This document shows, piece by piece, positions 1-8,088 of a DNA stretch of 64,000 nt. Position numbers and translations under genes: made by a program. The stretch comes from Fimadaptatus sp050946055 (GTDB lineage Bacteria; Bacillota; Clostridia; Christensenellales; Aristaeellaceae): assembly GCA_050946055.1 (NCBI GenBank), contig JBMNUB010000001.1, positions 1 through 64,000 of the forward strand, in the 5' to 3' direction. Every line of letters starts with the position of its first letter. Within the stretch, counting starts at the first letter, position 1. Under the pieces are notes generated by a model, which did not search any database, was not told the origin of the DNA, and worked only from the letters and a program-made list of their open reading frames with translations.

Positions 1-125
1 CTATACTTATAGCCCGTATAGCTCTTGGTTGTTTCCACTTCTTCGAAGTACGACATCATATCTCTTTCCATGTCCTACATTATATCACTCTTTTCTTCTC
101 TTGAAAATGTGAAGTTGATTTCCGT
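1..125 (-). mobile_element. possible insertion-sequence end with start of a truncated gene
   Basis: The first ~125 bases are AT-rich and unlike the GC-rich sequence that follows. On the minus strand they read like the front of a gene: TTTTCA, 17 bases, TATAAT (minus-strand -10 at 79-84), then an ATG at 71 opening a frame MERDMMSYFEEVETTKSYTG that runs off the window edge. A promoter and gene start this close to an abrupt composition change is what the transposase end of an insertion sequence looks like. I cannot name the family, and no terminal inverted repeat can be proved with only one end visible. It could also be an assembly join. Confidence 0.35.
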
Positions 126-1593
126 GTCTGAGCTGCCCCCGGTCACCATCGACTGGTACTTCGGTCAGGGCGAAATGCCGGACTGCCAGCTCGTAAACGA
201 CGCTGTCAACGAGTACCTCACCGAGAAGGTCAATGCCAAGGTCAATCTGCACTACTGGTCGGGCGACGAGTACTGGGAGCGCATGACCACCATGATCTCC
301 GCCGGTCAGGATGTCGGCATAATCGGTTTCGGCAGCCAGACCAAGCTGGACTACGTCGTGCAGTCCCAGCGCGGCGCGTACTACCCCCTCAACGGCGAGG
401 ATGCCCTGCTGGACACCTACGGCGCTGATACCAAGGCCCTGTTCTCCGATGAAATCTGGGAGAGCATGAAGATAGACGGCAACATCAACGGCATACCGTC
501 GCTGAAGGACAACGGCTATTACATCTCCCTGATATACAACGACACCATGGCTCAGGAGCTGGGCATAGATGTCGAGTCCGTCAAGTACACCAGCTGGCGC
601 GACCTTGAGCAGCTCGGTCTGGAAGTCAAGGAAAAGCGCGACGCGGCTCATCCCGAGTGGGCTGAGTATCCCGTGTTCTGGGTATGCGACCGCATCCATC
701 CCTACAACTTCGCCGTTGAGACCTTCCTCAACGACAACTACATGGCCGTATGCGACATAGACGAGTTTGACCAGCTGGCTGGCGTCGATTCCAACACCGT
801 CGTCAACCTGTATGGCACTCCCGAGTTCCGCGAGTACGCCAAGCAGCGCGTGCGCTTGGTGGAAGAGGGCCTGGTTGCCTATGATTACACCGACCGCACC
901 GAGTGGCAGTACACCGGCGCCATCTTCGGCTGGACCGGCTGGGGCTTCACCTACATGGAGGAGCATATGTACGGCGACAACTTCGTCACCAAGATGAAGA
1001 TGTGCGAGAACATATGGACCGAGACCAACAACTTCTACTCCGCCGGCACCGCCATCTCGGCCCACTGCGCCGAGCCTGAGCGCGCCATGATGATACTGAA
1101 TCTGATCAACACCGATCCCGAGTTCGCTACCATGATGCGCTTCGGCATCGAGGGCGAGCACTGGAGGTATGACGACGAGGGCAAGATGACCTTCGCCGGC
1201 ACCAAGAACGAGGATCCCGCCAGCCGTGCTTACTATCACTGGTACATGGCTCCTATCGGCAACCTGACCATAGTCAACGCCCCCGAGCAGCTCATAGGCC
1301 CGGACGGCATCATGCTCAAGAACATGGTCAAGCTGAACCAGGAGTGCGTGGTTCCCACTCACATGGGCTTTGTGTTCGACACTACCCCGGTCATCAACGA
1401 AGTTGCTGCCTGCACCAACGTCGTGGCTGAATTCCAGAAGGACATAGCCAATGGCCAGTTCGGCTCTGAGGAAGAGGTCGATGAGGTCGTGGACGAGTTC
1501 AACGAGAAGCTGACCGCTAACGGCGTTGACAAGGTCGTGGCTGAAGTTCAGAAGCAGATAGACGAGTGGATGGCTGCCAAGGCTGCCAACTGA
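25..1593 (+). CDS. extracellular sugar-binding protein (DUF3502 type), 5' end disrupted
   Basis: Substrate-binding component of a carbohydrate ABC importer. From about base 130 (ELPPVTIDWYFGQG) the frame has the typical mature part of large Clostridia solute-binding proteins: a two-lobed fold of ~490 residues, aromatic-rich, ending in a DUF3502-like domain (APIGNLTIVNAPEQLIGPDG). What is wrong is the start. No lipoprotein signal (lipobox cysteine) precedes the mature part; instead the frame continues by chance into AT-rich sequence with no ribosome site. The gene is therefore probably truncated by an insertion or by an assembly junction near base 110-130. No permease genes lie next to it in the window. 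The family assignment is firm; the sugar is unknown. Confidence 0.75.
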   Translation: MVVSTSSKYDIISLSMSYIISLFSSLENVKLISVSELPPVTIDWYFGQGEMPDCQLVNDAVNEYLTEKVNAKVNLHYWSGDEYWERMTTMISAGQDVGIIGFGSQTKLDYVVQSQRGAYYPLNGEDALLDTYGADTKALFSDEIWESMKIDGNINGIPSLKDNGYYISLIYNDTMAQELGIDVESVKYTSWRDLEQLGLEVKEKRDAAHPEWAEYPVFWVCDRIHPYNFAVETFLNDNYMAVCDIDEFDQLAGVDSNTVVNLYGTPEFREYAKQRVRLVEEGLVAYDYTDRTEWQYTGAIFGWTGWGFTYMEEHMYGDNFVTKMKMCENIWTETNNFYSAGTAISAHCAEPERAMMILNLINTDPEFATMMRFGIEGEHWRYDDEGKMTFAGTKNEDPASRAYYHWYMAPIGNLTIVNAPEQLIGPDGIMLKNMVKLNQECVVPTHMGFVFDTTPVINEVAACTNVVAEFQKDIANGQFGSEEEVDEVVDEFNEKLTANGVDKVVAEVQKQIDEWMAAKAAN

Positions 1594-1632
1594 TTGCGTC
1601 CCAAAAACTGAAATAAGCTTTATAACACATTA

Positions 1633-1660
1633 GGGGTCTGCCGCAAGGCAGACCCCTTGT
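1633..1660 (+). terminator. Rho-independent terminator after solute-binding protein
   Basis: A perfect 10-bp stem GGGGTCTGCC / GGCAGACCCC closes a GCAA tetraloop and is followed by a T-rich stretch (TTGTCTGT), 40 bases after the stop codon. Confidence 0.85.
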
Positions 1661-1670
1661 CTGTCATAAG

Positions 1671-1829
1671 GGCGCGCAGGTAACTCGCGTAACCCGCGCG
1701 GAGGCGGTGCGGCAGGGCGTGCGTAAAGCCATGCGCGTATGAGAGCTGCCCAGTGTCAAGCACCGGCGCGCAGGTAACTCGCGTAACCCGCGCGGAGGCG
1801 GTGCGGCAGGGCATGTGTAAAGCCATGCG
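1671..1829. repeat. 94-bp-period direct repeat, two copies
   Basis: A block of about 65 bp beginning GGCGCGCAGGTAACTCGCG occurs at 1671 and again at 1765, nearly identical, giving a 94-bp period. It fills much of the gap between the terminator and the kinase promoter. I see no gene in it. Confidence 0.8.
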
Positions 1830-2076
1830 CACCCGCGAACAGATATGGCGCGGCTGTACTCAGAACTGCTTGCCAATTGCTCATGCGGCAGGTACATGCG
1901 GGAGATGCGCGGGCCGTGATGCTGCCGTGGCGCGCCCCGCCCATGACGGATGATTAACATAGTGCGGGCGAGCGCCCGATTGGCGCTGTTATGCCCAGTG
2001 AATATGCACGCTGACTTGATTGTAACTTTACAAAACAGCACAGAAAAATAAAAGACAAACAATTTGTGAAAAGGGA

Positions 2077-2105
2077 TTGCATTTTTCCTGCAAAAATGCG
2101 ATAAT
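2077..2105 (+). promoter_or_regulatory. promoter with internal palindromic operator
   Basis: TTGCAT (2077-2082) and GATAAT (2100-2105) are separated by exactly 17 bases. A perfect inverted repeat, GCATTTTT-N5-AAAAATGC (2079-2099), fills the spacer and overlaps the -35 box. A repressor bound there would block RNA polymerase, so the kinase/SIS operon is probably induced by its substrate. The regulator is not identifiable from this window. Confidence 0.7.
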
Positions 2106-2181
2106 GCCCACGAAGCTACTGTGCGGGCATGTGCCTGCCGGAAAATTCATCTTGCAACTGTGTTGCGGGAGGAAGGTATTT

Positions 2182-3159
2182 ATGGCTATCTATATTACGC
2201 TGGATGCGGGCGGAAGCAAGTGCAGCGCCATAATGTTCGACGATGAATTGAACATATTGGGGCGCGGGCTTTCCGGCGGGGTGAATACCACCCAGACTTC
2301 GCTCGAGGATTCGCGCGCCAACATGGTTTCCTGCATGGAGCAGATGTTTGCAATGCTTACACCTAAATGCGTGGCAAAGCTGTATCTGTCGTTCGTAGGC
2401 CCTGTGAACATACTCATGGAGGAGTTCGCGCGCCGCACGGAGGTGCGTGAGCTGATCATGCTGGGCGAGCCAAAGGCAGGACTGCTGGCGGGCGGACTGC
2501 GGCGCGAGGGCATGCTGGCCATAGCCGGGACGGGCTCGGATGTGTTCTACATAACCGAGGATGGCGGCAATGGCGCAAGGCGCGACGTGGTGGGCGCATA
2601 TGGGCCGATACTGGGCGATCAGGGCAGCGGCACATGGATAGGCCAGCGCGCGCTCAGAGCCGCCGTAAAGGCGGGCGAGGGCTGGGGCAGGGAGACCATA
2701 CTGCGCGACCTGATAAAGGAAGCGTGGGGCGTAAAAGATGAGTGGGGCTTTGTGGACAAGGTACACGGAGCGGTTGCGCCCTTCAGAATGGTGGCTTCAG
2801 TAGCGCCGCTGGTGGGCAAGGCCGCGCACATGGGCGATGAGGTCGCGCTGGACATAATGCGCGGCGCGGGCAAGGAGATGGCCTTGCAGACGCTGTGCCT
2901 GATAGAGCGCGTGGGCGATATGCCCAAGGAGCATCGCTTCATGGTGGCCTGCGGCGGCGCATGGAAGGCGCATCCTTTGATGTTTGAGACATTCAAGCGG
3001 ATGATACAGGCTCAGCACCCCGAGGTACAGGTGGAAAAGCCCTGCTTTGAACACGTAATGTGCGGCCCGGTCGATATGCTGCTTAGAGCCGGGCTGGACG
3101 AGGGCGAGATACTGCGCAGGCTGCGCGACAAGTTCGCCGATTACGTTATCAAGTGGTGA
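2182..3159 (+). CDS. BadF/BadG-type ATPase, probable N-acetylhexosamine kinase
   Basis: Cytosolic sugar kinase of the BadF/BadG/BcrA/BcrD ATPase family, the family of N-acetylglucosamine kinase; it likely phosphorylates an imported amino sugar. The phosphate-1 loop ITLDAGGSKCSAIMFD is at the N-terminus, followed by the central IAGTGSDVF and GPILGDQGSGTWIG motifs and a C-terminal VACGGAW adenosine motif. The length of 325 residues is normal. The ATG at 2182 is chosen because GGGAGGAAGG lies just upstream; an in-frame start at 2077 lies inside the promoter. Two SIS proteins follow at 22 and 15 bases, so the three genes form one operon. The kinase role is known for the family; the exact sugar is inferred. 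Confidence 0.8.
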   Translation: MAIYITLDAGGSKCSAIMFDDELNILGRGLSGGVNTTQTSLEDSRANMVSCMEQMFAMLTPKCVAKLYLSFVGPVNILMEEFARRTEVRELIMLGEPKAGLLAGGLRREGMLAIAGTGSDVFYITEDGGNGARRDVVGAYGPILGDQGSGTWIGQRALRAAVKAGEGWGRETILRDLIKEAWGVKDEWGFVDKVHGAVAPFRMVASVAPLVGKAAHMGDEVALDIMRGAGKEMALQTLCLIERVGDMPKEHRFMVACGGAWKAHPLMFETFKRMIQAQHPEVQVEKPCFEHVMCGPVDMLLRAGLDEGEILRRLRDKFADYVIKW

Positions 3160-3181
3160 TAAAGTGAAAGGAGCGGCAAAA

Positions 3182-3931
3182 ATGGACGTCATAGGAGCCT
3201 ATCTGGACAACTTCAATAAGATAATGCAAAAGGTCGCCGACACGCAGAGCGAGAAGCTTAGGGAGGGCGCGCAGAAGCTGGCCGACGCCGCGCTCAGCGG
3301 TCACAACATATTTGCGTTCGGCTGCTCACACGCGGGTCTTCTGGCGCTGGAGCTGTACTATCGCACCGGCGGCATGGCGCTGATAAATCCCGTGCGCGCG
3401 CCCGGACTGTGCTTGGACATAGACCCGGCCACGATGACCAGTCAGATGGAGCGCCTGCCTGACTATGGCCGCGTGATAATCGACAATCAGCCTCTGGGCG
3501 AGGGCGATGTGATAATCATCCACTCGGTCTCGGGCCGCAACACCGTGACCGTGGATGCCGCCATGCGCGCGCGCGAAAAGGGCGCGTTCGTAATAGCTCT
3601 GACCAATATGCAGACCACTACCGCGCTCAAATCCCGCCATCCCTCGGGCAAGAACCTCTATGAGGTATCCGATCTGGTGCTGGACAACTGCGGCTGTCTG
3701 GGCGACGGCTCGCTGGACGTGCCGGGCGTGATGGAGAAGGTTGGGCCTACGTCTACCGCCGTGGGCGCGGCCATGCTCAACGCCATGATGGCGCAGGCGG
3801 TGGAGCTTATCGCCGCTGCGGGCGGCGTTGTGCCGGTGTTCGTGTCTGCCAACCTCGAGGGCGGCGACGAGCACAACAAGAACATGCTCGCCAAGTACAA
3901 GGATCATATATTCTACATGGGCGATATTTAA
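3182..3931 (+). CDS. SIS-domain protein, UPF0309/COG4821-like (first of two)
   Basis: Predicted phosphosugar-binding protein of the SIS (sugar isomerase) fold, 249 residues, resembling the UPF0309 group. The SIS core is visible: FAFGCSHAGLLALELYYRTGG near residue 40 and IIIHSVSGRNTVTVDAAMRA near 110, whose Ser-rich loop binds the phosphate. The ATG at 3182 follows AAAGGAG at 3167-3173 with good spacing. The gene sits between the amino-sugar kinase and a homologous SIS gene, so it may isomerise or sense the kinase product. No catalytic assignment is possible. Confidence 0.8.
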   Translation: MDVIGAYLDNFNKIMQKVADTQSEKLREGAQKLADAALSGHNIFAFGCSHAGLLALELYYRTGGMALINPVRAPGLCLDIDPATMTSQMERLPDYGRVIIDNQPLGEGDVIIIHSVSGRNTVTVDAAMRAREKGAFVIALTNMQTTTALKSRHPSGKNLYEVSDLVLDNCGCLGDGSLDVPGVMEKVGPTSTAVGAAMLNAMMAQAVELIAAAGGVVPVFVSANLEGGDEHNKNMLAKYKDHIFYMGDI

Positions 3932-3946
3932 GGAGGTACATACAAA

Positions 3947-4681
3947 ATGATGCTGATGGAAAGATACCAAAAGGCCGTGGATGATCTCTTTGCCAAGATA
4001 CGCGCCACTCAGACCGATAACATAATCAAGGCCGGCAAGATGATAGCCGACTCCATAGAGCAGGGAGGCTGCATACACCTGAGCATGATATGTCATTACA
4101 TGGAGCATGACTTCATCTATCGCGGCGGTGGCCCCATATTCTACAAGCACTTCTCCTATGACCTGCATGTGGACAACGCCGCGCGCGAGCGCGACCGCTC
4201 CGATCTGGATACCAACATGGAGGGCATGGCCGCCTACGCGCTCAAGGCCAGCAAGATTCGTCCCGGCGACGTGCTGTTCGTAAGCTCGGTGTCGGGCCGC
4301 ACGGCCAAGGTCGTTGACCTCGCCTATGAGGCCAAGAAGATGGGCATCAAGGTCATAGCGCTGTCCAGCATGGAGTACGCCACGCAGGTCGATCCCGTAC
4401 ACTCCTCGGGCAAGAAGCTCTACGAGATGGTCGATCTTACGCTGGATAACTGCGCGCCCGCCGCTGAGGCCATGCTGGAGGTCGAGGGCATAGAGGCGCG
4501 CTTTGCCGCCGCTTCGGGCATAGCCTCCGATTACATCATGTGGAACGTGACCTCCGTAGCCGTGGAGGAGCTGCTCAAGCGCGGCATGACTCCGGGCATA
4601 CTCAAGAGCGCCAACTTCCCCGGCGGCAACGACTACAACAAGACCGTCATAGAGCCGCAGTACGCCGAGAAGGGCTATTGA
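3947..4681 (+). CDS. SIS-domain protein, UPF0309/COG4821-like (second of two)
   Basis: A homologue of the preceding gene: 244 residues, same fold, with LFVSSVSGRTAKVVDLAYEA matching the neighbour's SVSGRNTVTVDAAMRA and DLTLDNCAPAAEAMLEV matching DLVLDNCGCLGDGSLDV. It has an excellent ribosome site (AAGGAGGT, 3930-3937) overlapping the upstream stop, so the two are co-translated. It differs in the first third (HLSMICHYMEHDFIYRGGG replaces the Gly-rich FAFGCSHAG loop), which suggests the pair is a heteromer or has diverged in ligand. Function is inferred only from fold and operon. Confidence 0.8.
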   Translation: MMLMERYQKAVDDLFAKIRATQTDNIIKAGKMIADSIEQGGCIHLSMICHYMEHDFIYRGGGPIFYKHFSYDLHVDNAARERDRSDLDTNMEGMAAYALKASKIRPGDVLFVSSVSGRTAKVVDLAYEAKKMGIKVIALSSMEYATQVDPVHSSGKKLYEMVDLTLDNCAPAAEAMLEVEGIEARFAAASGIASDYIMWNVTSVAVEELLKRGMTPGILKSANFPGGNDYNKTVIEPQYAEKGY

Positions 4682-4732
4682 TGCGCCCCCCTCCGCGCGA
4701 CGCGGTGATTGTGGACTGAATGCGTGAATGCG

Positions 4733-4775
4733 CGCCGCCGCACAGCAGCTTTGCCGTGCGGCGGCGATGCTTTTT
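4733..4775 (+). terminator. terminator of the kinase/SIS operon
   Basis: An 11-bp stem CGCCGCCGCAC / GTGCGGCGGCG with a 12-base loop is followed by ATGCTTTTT. Confidence 0.8.
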
Positions 4776-4794
4776 GGGTGCGCGATGCCGGGTG

Positions 4795-4985
4795 GTATGT
4801 GCGCCTGAGTCAGCCATGTCTGAGCAGAGCGCCGATGCCGCGCAATATGTGCGCCTGAGCCAACCCTGTCCGGGCAGAGCGCCGATGCTGCGCAATATGT
4901 GCGCCTGAGCCAGCCCTGTCCGGGCAGAACGCCGATGCCGCGCAATATGTGCGCCTGAGCCTGCGCCAGCCCTGCCGCGATGCAC
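4795..4985. repeat. 50-bp tandem repeat, about four units
   Basis: The core GCGCCTGAGC recurs at 4801, 4851, 4901 and 4951, a period of exactly 50. Units 2 and 3 are nearly identical; 1 and 4 are more degenerate. It lies between the operon terminator and the thioesterase promoter, and no gene is visible in it. Confidence 0.85.
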
Positions 4986-5127
4986 CGCAAAACTCAGGCG
5001 GTATATGGACAGGGCGCGCCAAAAGGCGTATCATATGCACAGGAAAATGCTGTGCGCGCGCAATGCCCGCATATCAGCATGATATAATATGATAAGCTGC
5101 CGCCGGTGCGGAAAGGAGATACAGGAC

Positions 5128-5832
5128 ATGTACACGTTCAAGAGCAAGGTGAGATACAGCGAGACCGACAGCAGTGGAAGGCTGTCGCTGACGGCGCTGC
5201 TGAATTACTATCAGGACTGCGTTACCTTTCACAGCGCGGACGCGGGGCTGCCGCTGGAAGAACTCTACAAGGACAACATGGCATGGGTACTTATGAGCTG
5301 GCACATAGAGCTGGCGCGCATGCCGCGCCTGGGCGAGGAGATAGAGGTATGCACAAACCCCTATCGCATAGGCGGCTTTACCGGGCTGCGCAACTTCTGG
5401 ATGACCGGCGCGGATGGCGAGCGGCTGAACATCGCCGACTCGACATGGGCGCTGCTGGACACGCGCACGGGACGTCCAACGCATGTGCGCCCCGACTTTG
5501 CCGAGGCATACGGTCTGGGCGAGCGCGTGGAGCTGGGCTGGCGCTCCAGACCCGTGCGCATGGGCGAAGGTGCCGAGGTGCTGCCGGGCAGTATAGAGGT
5601 GCAGTCGGGCATGCTGGACATGAACATGCACATGAACAACGCATGGTATGCGCATCTGGCCGCAGAGCGCCTGCCCGAGGAATATGCATATTCGCGCCTG
5701 AGCATAGAGTACAAGCAGCCCGCCAAGCTGGGCGATATGCTGACGGTTGCGCGCGAGCAGGATGAGGACGGCGTGACGGTAGCGCTGATGCTCTCCGGCA
5801 AGCCCTGCGCGCTGGTTCGGTTCGCGCGCTAA
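5128..5832 (+). CDS. acyl-ACP thioesterase (FatA/FatB family)
   Basis: Hydrolyses acyl-ACP to release free fatty acids in the cytosol. It has 234 residues with two hot-dog repeats: the first opens YTFKSKVRYSETDSSGRLSL and holds the long helix LTALLNYYQDCVTFHS; the second carries MLDMNMHMNNAWYAHLA, where the Asn/His pair of the family's active site is expected. The ATG at 5128 follows GGAAAGGAGAT; the upstream in-frame ATG at 5089 lies at the TATAAT-like promoter element and has no ribosome site. It is a single-gene unit, ending toward the convergent deformylase gene. Family identification is confident; chain-length preference is unknown. Confidence 0.88.
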   Translation: MYTFKSKVRYSETDSSGRLSLTALLNYYQDCVTFHSADAGLPLEELYKDNMAWVLMSWHIELARMPRLGEEIEVCTNPYRIGGFTGLRNFWMTGADGERLNIADSTWALLDTRTGRPTHVRPDFAEAYGLGERVELGWRSRPVRMGEGAEVLPGSIEVQSGMLDMNMHMNNAWYAHLAAERLPEEYAYSRLSIEYKQPAKLGDMLTVAREQDEDGVTVALMLSGKPCALVRFAR

Positions 5833-6036
5833 AGCGGCATGCCTGTTTGACAGGCGATATGCGCACGAATGCGGCGGGCAATGAGCCCGTTAATGCGCAA
5901 GGCTGATGCCGGGCGCGAAATTGTGCTTAACTTTGCGGATGAGGCGCAAGGCATGCCGCGCCTGAACCAAGCTGGCGACTGCCCTCGGCCATGCCGCTCG
6001 CATGCGGCACTTGCCATGATTCCGCGCACAAGCAAA

Positions 6037-6079
6037 GCCGCCGCTCCAGAACTGCCGATATGCGGCGGGGAGCGGCGGC
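6037..6079. terminator. shared terminator between convergent genes
   Basis: The inverted repeat GCCGCCGCTCC / GGAGCGGCGGC sits between the 3' ends of the thioesterase (+) and the deformylase (-). Short T tracts on both sides make it plausibly bidirectional. Confidence 0.6.
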
Positions 6080-6095
6080 GTTTGCCATCCTCATT

Positions 6096-6506
6096 TTAGA
6101 CCAGCACGCCGTTGCAATGATCTATCTCGTGTTGGATTATCTGTGCGGTGAGGCCGGAGAATGTCTGGTGATAGTGCTTGAAGCCCATGTCGAAGTATTC
6201 CATCTCTATTGTGCGGTAGCGCACGGCTCTGTGCGCGCCTTCCAGCGACAGACAGTTTTCCTCGGTCTCATATGCACCGGACTTCTTGAGTATCACTGGA
6301 TTGACCATGACCATCAGCAGCGGCCCGGCATACAGCGATATTATGCGCTTGCGCGAGCCTATCATGTTGGCGGCCAGACCCACACAGCGCTCGGAATTGG
6401 CCTTGAGCGTGTCGGCCAGATCCACCATCACCTGCATGTCTGCATCGGTAGCTTCCTCACAGTGCTGGCTGAGGAAGAATGTGTCGTTTACGATAGGGCG
6501 TACCAT
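6096..6506 (-). CDS. def: peptide deformylase (divergent, short form)
   Basis: Removes the N-formyl group from nascent proteins. It has 136 residues, shorter than housekeeping deformylases (~150-190). The three family motifs are present: CVGLAANMIG (motif I), EENCLSLEG (motif II, metal-binding Cys) and QHEIDH (motif III, HExxH). In motif I the usual G-L-A-A-P-Q reads G-L-A-A-N-M, so the conserved glutamine is missing. From memory this variant occurs in a deformylase-like branch in Firmicutes, which may be an accessory enzyme. AAAGGAG precedes the ATG. A promoter is given separately. Confidence 0.82.
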   Translation of the reverse strand: MVRPIVNDTFFLSQHCEEATDADMQVMVDLADTLKANSERCVGLAANMIGSRKRIISLYAGPLLMVMVNPVILKKSGAYETEENCLSLEGAHRAVRYRTIEMEYFDMGFKHYHQTFSGLTAQIIQHEIDHCNGVLV

Positions 6507-6633
6507 CTTTACTCCTTTCCGTCGCCGCGTGCTGTCGGAGCGCGTGCTTCCGGGACGGCGACGCCGCGGCAGGCGCGCATATCAAGACGGTTTGCCTTGG
6601 AATGCATGCGTGTCGCGCCGATATAACACAGAT

Positions 6634-6662
6634 ATTGTAGCCCAAAACACCCGCCGCGTCAA
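6634..6662 (-). promoter_or_regulatory. promoter of the deformylase gene
   Basis: On the minus strand TTGACG (6657-6662) and TACAAT (6634-6639) are 17 bases apart, about 130 bases before the start codon. The rest of the 6507-6876 gap holds only the divergent AraC promoter region. Confidence 0.65.
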
Positions 6663-6876
6663 TAAGATTGTTTGGTGAATGTTAATCGCACATGTGGCAA
6701 AGGTATGGCGAGGTTGCCATAAGTTGTGCGGGTTGCCATAGAATATTATGAGTTGGGAAGAAGATGCTTAAGACAATGGTTCGCGTAGGCTGCTCATCCG
6801 ACATAATTGGTATGCGAAAGTCGGACGCGCTGCGGCGATATATGCTATGATGATGCCGTGAGAGGAGATGGGATAT

Positions 6877-7785
6877 ATGAACCTGCTGGCAGAGCTTAAC
6901 CGCGCTATGGAATACATAGAAGCGCACATAGATGATGAAGATGCGCTGGCATCGGTTGAGCATATGACTGACTATCCACCGCTGCACTTCCATCGCGTAT
7001 TTGGCTACATAGCGGGCATGCCGCTGAGCGAATACATACGCAGACGCAAGCTGAGCCTTGCGGCCATGGATTTGCAAAAAGGCGATGAGCGCATAATCGA
7101 CATAGCCGTAAAGTACGGTTACAACAGCGCCGATAGTTTTGCGCGGGCGTTTTATAAACAGCATGGCATAATGCCGTCCGCCGCACGCAGGATTGGCACT
7201 CAGCTGAACATATATCCACCCATGTCCTTTCAAATATCGATAAGGGGAGCGGATAAGATGAACTGGCGCATTGAGGAGCGGGAGGCATTTGAGGTATTCG
7301 GCGTGGAGCGGCTGTTCAAGAACGACGAAATAGGCAAGGTGCCGGAGTTCTGGCGCGACTGCCATGCGGACGGGTCGTATGAGCGTCTGTTTGACGCAGC
7401 AGGCGGCGAGCGATACCCAGACGGGCGCGGCAAGGTCAAGGCAGATGGCACATGCGTGATACTTGCTCTGTGCTGCTATGAGGAACCGGACGGTGCGTTT
7501 CCATACATGCTGTGCGCGAAGATGACGGATGAATCTGATGTGCGCGGCTACAAGGTCGTAAGCGTACCAAAGCGCACATGGGCGGTGTTCAGGAGTGAGG
7601 AGAGCTATGATATAGGCAAAGCCATACCGCAGCTGTTCAGCCGCGCATACAGCGAGTGGCTGCCAACATCAGGATACGACAGGGCATCGGGGCCTGAGAT
7701 GGAGGTATACGGCGTCGCACCAAGCGGCAAGTACTTCGAGGAAGTATGGATACCGGTAGTGCGTGGCAGCGATTCACAAGTGTAA
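6877..7785 (+). CDS. AraC-family regulator with GyrI-like effector domain
   Basis: Transcription factor of 302 residues. The N-terminal ~105 residues are an AraC two-helix-turn-helix domain (YPPLHFHRVFGYIAGMPLSE; then IIDIAVKYGYNSADSFARAF, the usual second HTH). Residues ~125-300 form a GyrI-like/SOUL-type small-molecule binding domain, ending WLPTSGYDRASGPEMEVYG, typical of SbmC/GyrI-fused AraC regulators that respond to drugs or cationic compounds. The ATG at 6877 is used rather than 6868, because AGAGGAG ends at 6867. The gene stands alone, so the target is unknown and it may control itself. Confidence 0.87.
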   Translation: MNLLAELNRAMEYIEAHIDDEDALASVEHMTDYPPLHFHRVFGYIAGMPLSEYIRRRKLSLAAMDLQKGDERIIDIAVKYGYNSADSFARAFYKQHGIMPSAARRIGTQLNIYPPMSFQISIRGADKMNWRIEEREAFEVFGVERLFKNDEIGKVPEFWRDCHADGSYERLFDAAGGERYPDGRGKVKADGTCVILALCCYEEPDGAFPYMLCAKMTDESDVRGYKVVSVPKRTWAVFRSEESYDIGKAIPQLFSRAYSEWLPTSGYDRASGPEMEVYGVAPSGKYFEEVWIPVVRGSDSQV

Positions 7786-7972
7786 TGGTATAGCCAAGGT
7801 GGATATCCTATTAAAACCGGCCTGCATTTGCAATTACAGCTCATTCATACGCTTATGCCCATGATTACATTGCAGGAAAGACATGTGCGCGGCAGAGACT
7901 AAGCCGCGATGCAACTCTGCTTCAAGCGGAGTTGCCACCGCGTTCAACTCATGGCTTTATGCCCACAAACAC

Positions 7973-8014
7973 AAATGCTCTGCTCACAACATCGCCGTTG
8001 CGGGCAGAGCATTT
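7973..8014. terminator. inverted repeat between convergent AraC and GH35 genes
   Basis: An 11-bp stem AAATGCTCTGC / GCAGAGCATTT with a 20-base loop. It lies in the gap between the AraC gene and the convergent GH35 gene and may serve both strands. A second, weaker repeat (GCAACTC/GAGTTGC, about 7911-7935) is next to it. Confidence 0.6.
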
Positions 8015-8088
8015 CATTATGCTGCGATAGAGCAATCAGATTGTCTCAGCTATACATGCGCCCAGCGCGGCGTGTAAGACCTGCATGC

